Shown here: piece after piece, positions 1 through 8,022 of the stretch
Numbering within the stretch: position 1 is the first letter of the stretch
How the letters are laid out: every line of letters begins with the position of its first letter
Source of the DNA: Silvimonas sp.
GTDB lineage: Bacteria > Pseudomonadota > Gammaproteobacteria > Burkholderiales > Chitinibacteraceae
Direction: 5' to 3'
Assembly (NCBI GenBank): GCA_030151005.1
Contig: JASLES010000315.1
Coordinates: forward strand, 1 to 30,521
DNA length: 30,521 nt
Notes under the pieces: generated by a model
Database searches by the model: none
Seen by the model: only the letters and a program-made list of their open reading frames with translations
What the model was told of the DNA's origin: nothing
Position numbers and translations under genes: made by a program

Positions 1-2208
1 GGCCACGATGCCCGTGCGCTGCCTGGTTTTTCCCGGCCGGGGTACCAACTGACGCTGGATGCCCAGCGCGCCACCCTTACCACGCAGGCCATCAAGCTGG
101 AGATCGACCTCAACGGTTTTTATTGCAGCTGGTTCCAGCAGCGCGACGGCGTCTGGATCAAGACGGCCAGCGATCGCCCCACCCAGGGTTACAACTTTGG
201 TTATTGGGACGAGCGTGTTTATCACTATCTGGCCCGCGCAGAGGAAGAACAGTACTTTGGCCTTGGTGAAAAAACCGGCGATGCCAACCGGCATGGCAAC
301 AGTTACCGCATGTGCAATCTGGATGCAGCGTTTTACAACGCCAAAAGCACAGACCCGCTCTACAAGCACATCCCGTTCTATCTCACCCGTCACACCGGTA
401 ACCAGACCACCTTTGGCCTGTACTACGACACCCCGGCTGATTGCCGCTTTGATTTTGGCCGCGAGCATGACAACTACCATGGTTTTTACCGCTCATTTGT
501 GGCCGAAACCGGCCCGCTGGATTACTACTTCATTGCCGGTGATACCGTGCGGGACGTCGTCAGCCGCTTTACCTGGCTCACCGGCCGCCCGGCCTTTGCG
601 CCGCGCTGGAGCCTGGGTTATTCCGGCTCAACCATGAGCTACACCGACGCGCCTGACGCGCAGGTGCGCATGAATGATTTTCTGGCGCATTGCGGCGAGC
701 ACGACATCCTGTGCGACTCCTTCCACTTGTCATCGGGCTACACCACCATTGCCGGCAAACGTTATGTGTTCAACTGGGATGAATCCAAATTCCCGGATGC
801 CAAAGGCTTTGCCGCGCATTACCGGCAACACGGCGTCCACCTGGTCGCCAATATCAAACCCGCGCTCCTGAAAACCCACCCGCGCTTTGCCGAAGCCGCC
901 GCAGCCGGCGCGTTGATCAACAATCCGGATGGCACCCCCCTGCCGGTCGCATTCTGGGGTGGCGATGCAGCCTACGTGGATTTCACCGCACAAGCCGGTT
1001 ACGACTGGTGGAAAAACGGCGTCAAAACGGCGCTGCTTGATTACGGCATCAGCTCGGCATGGAATGACAATAACGAATTTGAAATCTGGGACACCCGCGC
1101 CCTGGCCGCCAACTTTGGCAACCCGCTGCCGGCCATTGAGATCAAACCGCTGCAAACGCTGCTGATGTGCAAAGCGTCGTATGAAGCCCAGGCAGAACAC
1201 GCGCCAGCATTGCGCCCGTTCACGGTATCGCGCGCGGGGTGTGCCGGTATGCAGCGCTATGTGCAAACCTGGTCTGGCGACAACTACACCGGCTGGCAAA
1301 CACTCAAATACAACGTGCGCATGGGTACGGGGCTGGCTATGTCTGGCGTGTCCAACACCGGTCACGATGTGGGCGGTTTTCTGGGCCCGCAGCCCGACGC
1401 GGAACTCTTCTTGCGCTGGGTGCAATTTGGCATTTTCCTGCCCCGCTTCTCCATCCATTCAGAAAACAGTGGCGAAGTGGTCACCGAACCGTGGATGTAC
1501 CCGGAAATCACACCGCAGATCCGCGCCCTGATCAAACTGCGCTACCGGCTGCTGCCGTATTACTACGATCTGCTCTGGCGATCACATTGCAATTACCAGC
1601 CGATCATGCGGCCGACGTATTACACCTTCCCGCAGGACACCCGTTGCTATGCCGAAAACGACGACATGATGATCGGGGAGAACCTGCTTATTGCCGCCGT
1701 CGTAGAACAAGGCGCCACCACCCGTGACGTTTACCTGCCCGCTGGCACCCGCTGGTGGCGCTACGGCGAAACACAAAGCTTTGATGGCGGCCAGACCGTG
1801 ACCCTGGATGCACCACTGGACGCCACCATGCTGCTGGTCCGCGAAAACAGCGGTGTGCCGCTCAACGTCGCCGACCAGCACTTTGCCCAAGCGGCGGACG
1901 AGCGCGGCTTCTTGCTCTACCCCGGCAAAGAGGGCGCGTTTGAGGTGCGTTGTTTTGAGGACGATGGTGTCAGCTACGGCTACCAGCACGGTCTGTGTGG
2001 CGAATGGCAACTTGGCGTCGAGGCTGCCGCCAACGCGCTGCAGATTCATATCGCGTTTAATGGCAATACCCATTTCGCCCGCGACCAACTGCAAATCTGC
2101 CTGCCCGCCAGCGAGACGCGCCCCGTCACCCTCAATGGCGCGCGCCTGGTGACAGATGAAGTCTCGGCCGCCTGGCGCGTGCTCACCCTAGCGCGTGCTA
2201 ACCAGTAA
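1..2208 (+). CDS. Glycoside hydrolase family 31 (alpha-glucosidase type), 5' truncated by the window edge
   Basis: The frame is open from base 1, so the true start lies upstream; 735 residues are visible. The fragment begins inside the N-terminal beta-sandwich domain. The GH31 substrate-loop signature YFGLGEKTGDANRHGNSYRM ends near residue 104. The catalytic barrel follows: the nucleophile is Asp356 of the fragment in WNDNNEFE (codon at 1066), and the acid/base is Asp427 in TWSGDN (codon at 1279), followed by HDVGGF. The C-terminal beta domains run to the stop. GH31 enzymes release alpha-linked glucose or xylose from oligosaccharides by a retaining mechanism. I cannot assign the exact substrate. 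The nucleophile loop has Asn where most alpha-glucosidases have Met (WxDMNE). A terminator lies about 30 bp downstream, so this is the last gene of its transcript. Confidence 0.93.
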   Translation, partial: GHDARALPGFSRPGYQLTLDAQRATLTTQAIKLEIDLNGFYCSWFQQRDGVWIKTASDRPTQGYNFGYWDERVYHYLARAEEEQYFGLGEKTGDANRHGNSYRMCNLDAAFYNAKSTDPLYKHIPFYLTRHTGNQTTFGLYYDTPADCRFDFGREHDNYHGFYRSFVAETGPLDYYFIAGDTVRDVVSRFTWLTGRPAFAPRWSLGYSGSTMSYTDAPDAQVRMNDFLAHCGEHDILCDSFHLSSGYTTIAGKRYVFNWDESKFPDAKGFAAHYRQHGVHLVANIKPALLKTHPRFAEAAAAGALINNPDGTPLPVAFWGGDAAYVDFTAQAGYDWWKNGVKTALLDYGISSAWNDNNEFEIWDTRALAANFGNPLPAIEIKPLQTLLMCKASYEAQAEHAPALRPFTVSRAGCAGMQRYVQTWSGDNYTGWQTLKYNVRMGTGLAMSGVSNTGHDVGGFLGPQPDAELFLRWVQFGIFLPRFSIHSENSGEVVTEPWMYPEITPQIRALIKLRYRLLPYYYDLLWRSHCNYQPIMRPTYYTFPQDTRCYAENDDMMIGENLLIAAVVEQGATTRDVYLPAGTRWWRYGETQSFDGGQTVTLDAPLDATMLLVRENSGVPLNVADQHFAQAADERGFLLYPGKEGAFEVRCFEDDGVSYGYQHGLCGEWQLGVEAAANALQIHIAFNGNTHFARDQLQICLPASETRPVTLNGARLVTDEVSAAWRVLTLARANQ

Positions 2209-2238
2209 ACACATCTGGCAATACCGGATGGCAACCCC

Positions 2239-2270
2239 AAAAAAGCCGGTGCTGCGTCATCGGCTTTTTT
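2239..2270 (+). terminator. Intrinsic terminator after the GH31 gene
   Basis: The arms AAAAAAGCCG and CGGCTTTTTT are perfectly complementary around a 12-nt loop and the element ends in a T run. It closes the GH31 transcript before ssb. Confidence 0.85.
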
Positions 2271-2375
2271 GTTGCAATCATGGTGTACTGCGCCAGGCCA
2301 ATGCGGGCGCGGCTTGCGGGCTAAAGGCCCGGTTTGCCGGGTCATCCGCCCCTCGCGCCAGAGCGCCTGCGCCGT

Positions 2376-2381
2376 TATACT
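2376..2381 (+). promoter_or_regulatory. Possible -10 element (TATACT) of ssb
   Basis: TATACT lies 64 bp upstream of the ssb start, in the gap after the GH31 terminator. No good -35 hexamer sits at 16-18 bp, so only half a promoter is visible. Confidence 0.25.
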
Positions 2382-2444
2382 CACCCGTTATCCAGGTGCA
2401 TTGAACGCACCGCCTGTCATTCATTTTCAAGGAAACACCACCTT

Positions 2445-2969
2445 ATGGCATCGCTCAACAAAGTGCTGTTGATCGGCAACCTGGGCCGCGACCCGGAAAC
2501 CCGTTACCTGCCCTCCGGCGGCGCCGTATGCAATTTCAGCATTGCCACTACGGAACGCTTCAAGGACAAGCAAGGCCAGCAGCAAGAAAAGACCGAGTGG
2601 CACAACATCACCATGTACAACCGCCTTGCAGAAATCGCGGGTCAGTACCTGAAAAAAGGCAGCTCGGTGTACATCGAGGGCCGCATTCAGACCCGCAAGT
2701 GGCAAGACAAGCAAACCGGCGCTGACCGTTACACCACTGAAATCATCGCCGACCAGATGCAAATGCTGTCTGGCCGTGGTGGTGGTGGCATGGGCGGTGG
2801 CGAGCAAGGTGGCGGTTACGACGATTTCAATCAGGAATACGCCGCAGCCCCCGCACCCGCCCCGGCCGCACGCCCACCCATGGCCGCCCCGGCCCCTGCC
2901 GCCGCAGCCCCGAAAAAACCGGCCCCGGCCCGCAGCTTTGATGATTTTGAGGATGACATCCCGTTCTAA
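2445..2969 (+). CDS. ssb: Single-stranded DNA-binding protein
   Basis: SSB coats single-stranded DNA in replication, repair and recombination and recruits partner proteins through its C-terminal tip. The 174-residue protein starts [20 protein letters not shown]. Its OB-fold domain covers residues 1-110 (motifs [21 protein letters not shown] and [11 protein letters not shown]). A Gly-rich then Pro/Ala-rich linker spans about 111-160, and the acidic tip DDFEDDIPF is at 166-174. I chose the ATG at 2445 because the conserved N-terminus begins there and AAGGA lies 11 bp upstream; the 37 in-frame codons before it look like leader. It is monocistronic, with terminators on both sides. Length and tail are typical of betaproteobacterial SSB. 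Confidence 0.97.
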   Translation: MASLNKVLLIGNLGRDPETRYLPSGGAVCNFSIATTERFKDKQGQQQEKTEWHNITMYNRLAEIAGQYLKKGSSVYIEGRIQTRKWQDKQTGADRYTTEIIADQMQMLSGRGGGGMGGGEQGGGYDDFNQEYAAAPAPAPAARPPMAAPAPAAAAPKKPAPARSFDDFEDDIPF

Positions 2970-2988
2970 GCGGACTCATGTCACCCAG

Positions 2989-3018
2989 AAAAAAGCCCGC
3001 ATGCAGTGGGCTTTTTTT
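2989..3018 (+). terminator. Intrinsic terminator after ssb
   Basis: The arms AAAAAAGCCC and GGGCTTTTTT flank a 9-nt loop, 20 bp after the ssb stop, and end in a T run. Confidence 0.85.
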
Positions 3019-3363
3019 ATTGCTTAAGAAACTGGCCCGGTAGTTTGCGGACCCACCCTCCCGGTAAAGGTCAGCAGATGCTGTAGCCGCAACGGCTGTT
3101 AACACCCCCGAAGAGATCCCCGTTTTTTCCATATAAAACAATCACATATAAAGACAAAACCCACGAAAGGCAGTGCCTCCCATCTCAAAAGGTCATACCA
3201 TCCAACCGTTTGCACCAGAAAGCCAAACGAAAGTTGACCACTCATCAGCTTACGCCATGGTTTTATTGATCTGTGGCCATTCTCAGCCAATTAGTGCATT
3301 TCAATTCATGTCAGGCGAGCCATAATCGGGGCCGTTTGCAGGTTTTGCGTAACCAGTGGGTGC
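3019..3363. other. Intergenic stretch with no recognisable gene
   Basis: It is less GC-rich than its surroundings. I see no ORF with a convincing start and codon use, no RNA gene and no repeat. A 63-codon minus-strand ORF here has no supporting signal. Confidence 0.5.
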
Positions 3364-3531
3364 ATGATCATGAATGCCTTCGTCAATCCGGAACAAAAAG
3401 CGGTTCCCTCCCAGCCCGATGCGGGTCAGATCAGGCTGCGTCCTTCTTTTGCCCAACGTAATCCGGCCGGTTTTGCGTGGCTGCTGGGCACCACCAAGCC
3501 TGATGGAAAAACCTCTCCAGAACGCAAATGA
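3364..3531 (+). CDS. Possible small protein of 55 residues, unknown function
   Basis: An ORF runs from ATG 3364 (alternative ATG 3370, giving 53 residues) to TGA 3531. It is basic and Pro-rich, with no signal peptide or membrane segment. The middle reads RLRPSFAQRNPAGFAWLLG and the end KTSPERK. Support is indirect: a strong intrinsic terminator starts 33 bp after the stop, codon use is fairly GC-rich, and the gap between ssb and the porin needs a transcription unit to explain that terminator. Against it, there is no good Shine-Dalgarno sequence and I recognise no family. The same transcript could be a small RNA instead. Confidence 0.4.
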   Translation: MIMNAFVNPEQKAVPSQPDAGQIRLRPSFAQRNPAGFAWLLGTTKPDGKTSPERK

Positions 3532-3563
3532 CCCAGGTGGTCTATTGCCACTGTTAGAGAACC

Positions 3564-3590
3564 AGCCCCGCTTTGCGGGGCTTTTTTTTG
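3564..3590 (+). terminator. Strong intrinsic terminator with no annotated gene in front
   Basis: AGCCCCGC, a 3-nt loop, GCGGGGCT and a run of Ts form a perfect 8-bp stem. It follows the possible small gene at 3364-3531. Confidence 0.9.
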
Positions 3591-3753
3591 GTGGGTCTGT
3601 CGGTTGCGGCCCGCTCGCTGTAACACATGCAGTTTTGCCCGCCGATCCGCAAACCTTGGCCTGATGCGCCTTCTACGCGCACGACATACGCCAGCAACAA
3701 TTCAGCCACGAAGGTTTCACGAAATCTTCTCCAGTCCGTAACAGACATTCGCA

Positions 3754-3802
3754 CGTCTATACGTATAGTCCGGCCCGCCCTGAATACAGGCCGGTATAGA
3801 CG
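3754..3802 (+). promoter_or_regulatory. Nested inverted repeat in the porin leader
   Basis: CGTCTATAC (3754-3762) is perfectly complementary to GTATAGACG (3794-3802). Inside it, CCGGCC (3770-3775) pairs with GGCCGG (3789-3794). Together they can form a long stem 57-105 nt before the porin start. Transcription of this segment is assumed. Confidence 0.45.
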
Positions 3803-3820
3803 ACCGTTTGCGGGTCGTCT
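3798..3820 (+). promoter_or_regulatory. Second porin-leader hairpin, competing with the first
   Basis: AGACGACC (3798-3805) pairs perfectly with GGTCGTCT (3813-3820) around a 7-nt loop. It shares bases 3798-3802 with the outer stem of the preceding inverted repeat, so the two structures cannot both form fully. There is no T run, so it is not a simple terminator. Confidence 0.45.
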
Positions 3821-3858
3821 GCCGAACCGACATCACCCGTTCAAATCTGGAGAAGATC

Positions 3859-4923
3859 GTGCAAAAAATCATCGCAGGCGCGCTTGCCGCCCTCTGTGTA
3901 GCCCCGGCCGCCATGGCCGACGTGACCATCACCGGGAGCATCCGTACCGGTCTGGAGTATGTGCAGCAATCCGGCCCAGGTGTCTCGGCCAATCTGACCC
4001 GTGTGCAAGATCAGGGCAGCCGCATCGCGTTTGTGGGGGAAGACAAATGGGATGACGGTTTATCCACCATCTGGCAAGTACAGAACAAGCTGCATATTGG
4101 CGGTACCTCCGGCGACACTTGGGGTAACCGTAATACCTTCATTGGCGTGAAAGGTGGTTTTGGTAACGTGACGTTTGGCCGCAATGAAGATGCGTTGTAT
4201 ACCGCCAGCGCCTATTACGTGCCGGAACTGGATGGTACCTACAACTATTCCGAAGATGCCTGGGGCAATGGCGAGTTGTTGTTCCGTCTGGAAGAGCGCA
4301 ATGCCAATATCGCCAGCTTTGAGTCGAGCAAGTTTGGCAACTTCGGGGTGAATGCCTCTGTCGGCAATCTGGGCCTGAATAATGGCAGCACCAATCCGCT
4401 GCAATACGCAGGTACCGCTTATTACGACGACGGCACCTTCACCGCAGGTGCTACGTACAAGCGTGACAAAGATACGTCGTCATTGCTCTCCAGCACGCTT
4501 TCCACCACCACCTACAAGGCCGGTGATTATCTGGAAGACTACGCCGTGGGCGGCGGTGCAACCTGGAATGGCTTTACGGTGAATGCATTGTGGGAACGTG
4601 TGGCCTCCAGCTTCGGCGGCAGCAATACGCATCAAGACGACGCTGCCATTTTGCTGGGCTACAAGACCGGACCGTGGTCGTTCCATACCTCTTACCTGTA
4701 TATGGCAGATGTAAAGGGTGATACCCCGATTTCTGCCAGCGGCGCCAAGCAGTTCAACCTGGCGGCCTATTACAAGTTGAGCAAAGCGACACGCGTGTTT
4801 GCGTCCTACACGCGCCTGGATAACGATGCCAATGCATCGTTCGAGCAATCTACCGGCGTGCCCAATGGTACGGCGGGCGACAAGGCCAATATTTTCTCGC
4901 TGGGTTTGCGCACCAATTTCTGA
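3859..4923 (+). CDS. Outer-membrane porin, Neisseria/Burkholderia general-porin family
   Basis: This is a 16-strand type trimeric porin for passive diffusion of small solutes across the outer membrane. The 354-residue precursor has a signal peptide of about 20 residues ending in Ala-Met-Ala. The mature part starts DVTITGSIRTGLEYV, has alternating beta-strand patterns, the family motif VQDQGSRIAFVGED, and ends LGLRTNF with the C-terminal Phe needed for outer-membrane assembly. I chose GTG 3859 because GGAG lies about 6 bp upstream and the signal peptide begins there; a TTG 51 bp upstream would add a non-signal extension. The gene has its own leader and is closed by a strong terminator. Confidence 0.93.
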   Translation: MQKIIAGALAALCVAPAAMADVTITGSIRTGLEYVQQSGPGVSANLTRVQDQGSRIAFVGEDKWDDGLSTIWQVQNKLHIGGTSGDTWGNRNTFIGVKGGFGNVTFGRNEDALYTASAYYVPELDGTYNYSEDAWGNGELLFRLEERNANIASFESSKFGNFGVNASVGNLGLNNGSTNPLQYAGTAYYDDGTFTAGATYKRDKDTSSLLSSTLSTTTYKAGDYLEDYAVGGGATWNGFTVNALWERVASSFGGSNTHQDDAAILLGYKTGPWSFHTSYLYMADVKGDTPISASGAKQFNLAAYYKLSKATRVFASYTRLDNDANASFEQSTGVPNGTAGDKANIFSLGLRTNF

Positions 4924-4957
4924 TGGTCGCCAGCAGGTTTGATACAAACGTTTGAAC

Positions 4958-4989
4958 AAAAAACCGCAGCCTGTGTGCTGCGGTTTTTT
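4958..4989. terminator. Bidirectional terminator between the porin and the convergent small gene
   Basis: AAAAAACCGCAGC and GCTGCGGTTTTTT form a 13-bp perfect stem around a 6-nt loop, with T runs on both strands. It serves the porin on plus and the gene at 5011-5316 on minus. Confidence 0.92.
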
Positions 4990-5010
4990 GTGTGGATTTT
5001 GGCAAAAGGA

Positions 5011-5316
5011 TCAGTCGGGCAATTGCGAGGCCACGGCCATGACTTCTTCCGGCGTGAAACCGGCGGCGGCGACACGCGCCAGAATCTGGTCACGGGCTTC
5101 GCGTTTACGGCGCAACAGCTCAGAGCGCGAATTAATATCGTCTTCCCGCGCTTTTTTGCGGGCCAGCACGGAATCGGGCTCTGCCTGGGCGCGGGCAGTT
5201 GCCTGGGCGGCGGGCTCTGCAGAAACCGGAGCGGTATCGCCAAACAATTGCGCCAGCGCGATGCGCGATTGCGCCGCTGCGGCGGAATCAGTAGAACGGG
5301 TGGTTTTTTCTTTCAT
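5011..5316 (-). CDS. Small charged protein, 101 residues, unknown function
   Basis: I do not recognise the family. The chosen start (MKEKTTRSTDS) has AAGAG about 5 bp upstream; an in-frame extension of 45 residues exists but is compositionally poor. Residues 1-50 are Ala-rich. Residues about 52-80 are strongly charged and probably helical (RKKAREDDINSRSELLRRKR). The end FTPEEVMAVASQLPD looks like a short helix-turn unit. There is no signal peptide or membrane segment, so it is cytosolic. It stands alone, converging on the porin and sharing its terminator. The basic helix could bind nucleic acid, but that is a guess. Confidence 0.7.
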   Translation of the reverse strand: MKEKTTRSTDSAAAAQSRIALAQLFGDTAPVSAEPAAQATARAQAEPDSVLARKKAREDDINSRSELLRRKREARDQILARVAAAGFTPEEVMAVASQLPD

Positions 5317-5697
5317 CTGCTCTTTGTATCTGCACGGTGGTTCAGCGTGGCGCGGCAGCCTTGGCATGCCGGAAACACTGACCATTTTTATCAAAACCAG
5401 ATCGCCGGAACGGTGTGGGTCCGCCCGGAAGCGAATGGCCGGTGTTTGCAATGGATTTGCAAAACAGAACCGGCACGCCTGTTGCCAATATATCGGTACG
5501 GGAAAAACGATATCAAGTCAGCCAAACACGCATTTATGCGTGGGATAAAGACTGATCAAGGAACGACAGTGCGGCCTGCAGATTGTTCTGAAACCGGATA
5601 AGACAACGCTGCAGGAAAGATAGGTAGACTGATTTTATGTATTCATCGTAGCACGGGTTTTGTTTCCTTACACGCTACCCGTGTATACCGATGATAC
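5317..5697. other. Intergenic region, no gene seen
   Basis: It lies between the small gene and the terminator of the OsmC gene. It includes a near-palindrome, CACGCAT-TT-ATGCGTG, at 5527-5542 (7-bp perfect arms), which could be an operator. I see no convincing ORF; the plus-strand frames crossing it are antisense shadows of the small gene. Confidence 0.5.
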
Positions 5698-5733
5698 AAA
5701 CGGCGGGCTTCTTGCGACAAATGCCCGCCGTTT
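5698..5733 (-). terminator. Terminator after the OsmC gene
   Basis: AAACGGCGGGC and GCCCGCCGTTT form an 11-bp stem around a 14-nt loop, 12 bp beyond the OsmC stop. The T run is short. Confidence 0.65.
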
Positions 5734-5745
5734 GCGCATGACGCT

Positions 5746-6171
5746 TCAGGACTCCAGCCGTGCGTCCATGGTGATGTTGGCATTAAGGAGTTTGGATACC
5801 GGGCAGCCCGCTTTAGCGGCATTGGCCGCTTTGGCAAAGCTTTCTGCCGTGGCGCCTGGAATGCGGGCCACCACATCCAGATGCACTGCAGTGATGGTAA
5901 AGCCACTATCGTCTTTTTCCAGCGTGACTGTGGCTTTGGTGTTGATGCGCTCTGCAATCGTGCCGGCCTCGGTCAATTGCAGGGAAAGCGCCATGGAAAA
6001 ACATCCGGCATGCGCGGCGCCAATCAGCTCTTCCGGGTTGGTGCCGGGCCCGCCTTCAAACCGTGCCTTGAAACCATAGGGGGCGTCTTTGAGCACGCCA
6101 CTTTGGGTCGAGACAGACCCGATCCCATCCTTGATTGCGCCTTGCCACTGTGCGGAACCGCTCTTTTGCAT
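5746..6171 (-). CDS. OsmC/Ohr-family peroxiredoxin
   Basis: Proteins of this family reduce organic hydroperoxides with a two-cysteine active site in the cytosol. The 141-residue protein carries both conserved cysteines: Cys57 in HAGCFSMAL and Cys123 in AGCPVSKLL, with GTNPEELIGAAHAGC before the first. The order and spacing fit the OsmC branch (osmotically inducible) better than Ohr. I chose the ATG at 6171 because AGGAG lies just upstream and homologues begin near MQKSGSAQW; 26 more codons are open upstream but lack support. It is a single gene with its own terminator. Confidence 0.92.
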   Translation of the reverse strand: MQKSGSAQWQGAIKDGIGSVSTQSGVLKDAPYGFKARFEGGPGTNPEELIGAAHAGCFSMALSLQLTEAGTIAERINTKATVTLEKDDSGFTITAVHLDVVARIPGATAESFAKAANAAKAGCPVSKLLNANITMDARLES

Positions 6172-6275
6172 GATGCTTCTCCTGGGAGGTTGAAGATACG
6201 CGTATCGGGATAGACCGGTTTGACCAGATTGGGTTCTATGCACGCGCAAGCCAAGCTACACCATGGAGCATCATG

Positions 6276-6304
6276 AAAAAAGCCGCCATGCTGGCGGCTT
6301 TTTC
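6276..6304 (-). terminator. Terminator of the aryl polyene operon
   Basis: GCCGCC and GGCGGC flank a 5-nt loop, with A6 on one side and T5 on the other. On the minus strand it ends in T6, about 19 bp after the last gene. It is the first strong minus-strand terminator seen downstream of 23 kb. Confidence 0.85.
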
Positions 6305-6322
6305 GTGCGACGGATGGCCAGA

Positions 6323-6751
6323 TTACTTGGCCACGGAACCCTTGAGCGCAACGCCGGCGATAATACCGCCGGCATGGCATTCGTATTGGGTAGCGCTGGC
6401 AAATTCATTTTTCTTGTAATAGCTGGTGATCCCCACCACGGACGTACCGCCTTCCTTGACCGCGCGATCACGCAGTTCGATCAGCGCCGACAGCATGGCC
6501 CACTTGCAAGCAGCCTCATCGCTCTTGCCAAACGAATTGGTCTTTTTGTTAGTGACAAATTCACCCAGGTTGTTCTTGGGCACAGCCTTCTGGTCGGCAA
6601 AGTAGAACTTCACATCGCTGCCTACTTTTTCCTGATATTCCGGCATGCTGAGCACATCCTGGATTGGCAGTTTGTATTCGGTGTCACGTGCGTGTGCCAC
6701 CTGAACCAGGCTACCGATCATCACTACAGCCAATGCGACTTTCTTGAACAT
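6323..6751 (-). CDS. Small exported protein at the end of the aryl polyene operon
   Basis: The 142-residue precursor has a signal peptide ending at about residue 21 (VAHA/RD). The mature domain is about 120 residues with two cysteines (Cys82 and Cys125) that could form a disulfide, and conserved-looking segments KTNSFGKSDEAACKWAM, SYYKKNEF and YECHAGGIIAGVALKG. From memory, homologues are often labelled 'excinuclease ATPase subunit' in databases. Nothing here supports that: there is no Walker motif and the protein is exported. AAGGAG precedes the ATG, and the gap to the upstream ketosynthase is only 32 bp, so it is probably the last gene of the operon. The role is unknown. Confidence 0.85.
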   Translation of the reverse strand: MFKKVALAVVMIGSLVQVAHARDTEYKLPIQDVLSMPEYQEKVGSDVKFYFADQKAVPKNNLGEFVTNKKTNSFGKSDEAACKWAMLSALIELRDRAVKEGGTSVVGITSYYKKNEFASATQYECHAGGIIAGVALKGSVAK

Positions 6752-6783
6752 GCTTTGTTTTCTCCTTGGTGAGTTTTAAGACG

Positions 6784-8022
6784 TCAACGTGCGGGCTTGC
6801 TGAAAACCAGTGATGTATTGATGCCGCCAAAGGCGAAGTTATTACTCATGACGTGATCGCATTGCAGCGGCCGGCAAGCGTCCTTGATGTAATCCAGACT
6901 GCCACAACGCGGGTCAATGTCTTCCAGGTTGAGCGTGGGCGCAAACCAACCCTCGTTCATCATCTGAATGCTGATCCAGGCCTCCAGCGCCCCACAGGCA
7001 CCCAAGGTGTGCCCCATATAGCTCTTGAGGCTGGAGATGGGCGTCTGGTGGCCAAATACCTGCGCGGTGGCCTGGGTTTCGGCGATATCGCCGTGTTCTG
7101 TGGCCGTGCCATGACCGTTGATATACCCGATCTGTTCCGGGGCAAGGCCAGCGTCATCCAGCGCCAGTTGCATGGCTACCGCCATGGTCGACGCGCTGGG
7201 TTGGGTAATGTGGCTGCCATCGCAATTGCTGCCGTAACCCGTGATTTCCGCATAAATGCGTGCGCCACGGGCAAGGGCGTGTTCGTATTCTTCCAGGATC
7301 AACGTGCCGGCGCCTTCCCCGATCACGAGGCCATCTCGCTGGGCGTCATACGGTCGGGGCGATAACTGCGGGGTATCATTGCGGGTACTGGTGGCAAACA
7401 GGGTATCGAACACGGCCGCTTCGGTGACGTTGAGTTCTTCTGCCCCGCCGGCCACCATTACGCTGGCCTGGCCGTGACGAATGGCTTCAAAGGCATAGCC
7501 AATACCCTGGCTGCCAGAAGTACATGCGCTGGAGGTGGTGTACACCCGGCCGGTCAGCCCGAAGAACACGGCAATGTTGACCGCCGTGGTGTGGCCCATC
7601 ATTTTCAGATAACTGTTGGCGTTAACGCCTTCGGTGGAGCGGCTGTGCAGCATCTTGCCAAAATCCGCCACGGCATCGGGCGAGCCTGTGCTGGAGCCAT
7701 ATGACACACCGGTGCGGCCACTGGTGAGCACCGGATGACCGGTCAAACCGGCATCCGCCAGCGCCAGTTCTGTGGCGCGCACGGCCATCAGGGCGACACG
7801 CCCCATGCTGCGGGTGCGCTTGCGATTGTAGGTTTCGCGCGGTAGATCAAACGGTACGGCCGGCGCGGCAAGCCGCGTGTTCAGTCCTTCGTACTCACTC
7901 CACTCGGCCAGATTGACCACGCCGTTTTGCATGGCCTGCAAACGGGCCTTGATGGTGGCCCAGTCATTGCCAATAGGGCTGATCCCGGCGGCGCCGGTCA
8001 CAACGACGCGGCGGCGGGTCAT
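6784..8022 (-). CDS. apeR: Beta-ketoacyl-ACP synthase, FabF type (ApeR-like)
   Basis: This is a condensing enzyme of the type II aryl polyene synthase. At 412 residues it is of normal FabF length. It has the full Cys-His-His set: Cys167 in SSACTSG, His304 in NGHGTATEHGD and His338 in YMGHTLGACGALEAW, plus the C-terminal NNFAFGGINTSLVF. It is therefore predicted to be active. Its start overlaps the stop of the ketoreductase gene (ATGA). It is one of two complete ketosynthases in the operon. By position and sequence type it matches ApeR of characterised APE clusters, whose exact step is less clear than that of the ApeO/ApeC pair. It could act in early elongation. Confidence 0.92.
   Translation of the reverse strand: MTRRRVVVTGAAGISPIGNDWATIKARLQAMQNGVVNLAEWSEYEGLNTRLAAPAVPFDLPRETYNRKRTRSMGRVALMAVRATELALADAGLTGHPVLTSGRTGVSYGSSTGSPDAVADFGKMLHSRSTEGVNANSYLKMMGHTTAVNIAVFFGLTGRVYTTSSACTSGSQGIGYAFEAIRHGQASVMVAGGAEELNVTEAAVFDTLFATSTRNDTPQLSPRPYDAQRDGLVIGEGAGTLILEEYEHALARGARIYAEITGYGSNCDGSHITQPSASTMAVAMQLALDDAGLAPEQIGYINGHGTATEHGDIAETQATAQVFGHQTPISSLKSYMGHTLGACGALEAWISIQMMNEGWFAPTLNLEDIDPRCGSLDYIKDACRPLQCDHVMSNNFAFGGINTSLVFSKPAR

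Larger units (their letters stand above)
3532..3858. other. Intergenic region with a terminator and the structured porin leader
   Basis: It holds the terminator at 3564-3590 and, from about 3754, several inverted repeats leading into the porin gene (listed separately). I see no gene in it. Confidence 0.6.

Noticed and set aside
3099..3290. Minus-strand ORF of 63 codons resembling a small hydrophobic peptide
   Set aside because: No ribosome site, terminator or recognisable family; hydrophobicity alone is weak evidence.
3808..3858. Longer porin N-terminus from an upstream TTG
   Set aside because: It would bury the signal peptide behind 17 charged residues; GTG 3859 has a good Shine-Dalgarno sequence.
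3627..4055. Plus-strand ORF of 142 codons before and into the porin
   Set aside because: It overlaps the porin in another frame, crosses the structured leader and is Arg/Pro-rich without domain signs.
4939..5601. Plus-strand ORF of 220 codons over the small charged gene
   Set aside because: It starts inside the porin terminator region, has no ribosome site and is antisense to 5011-5316, whose start and composition are better.
6323..6751. Function as an excinuclease subunit
   Set aside because: It is a short exported protein with no nucleotide-binding motif; the name appears to be a propagated misannotation.
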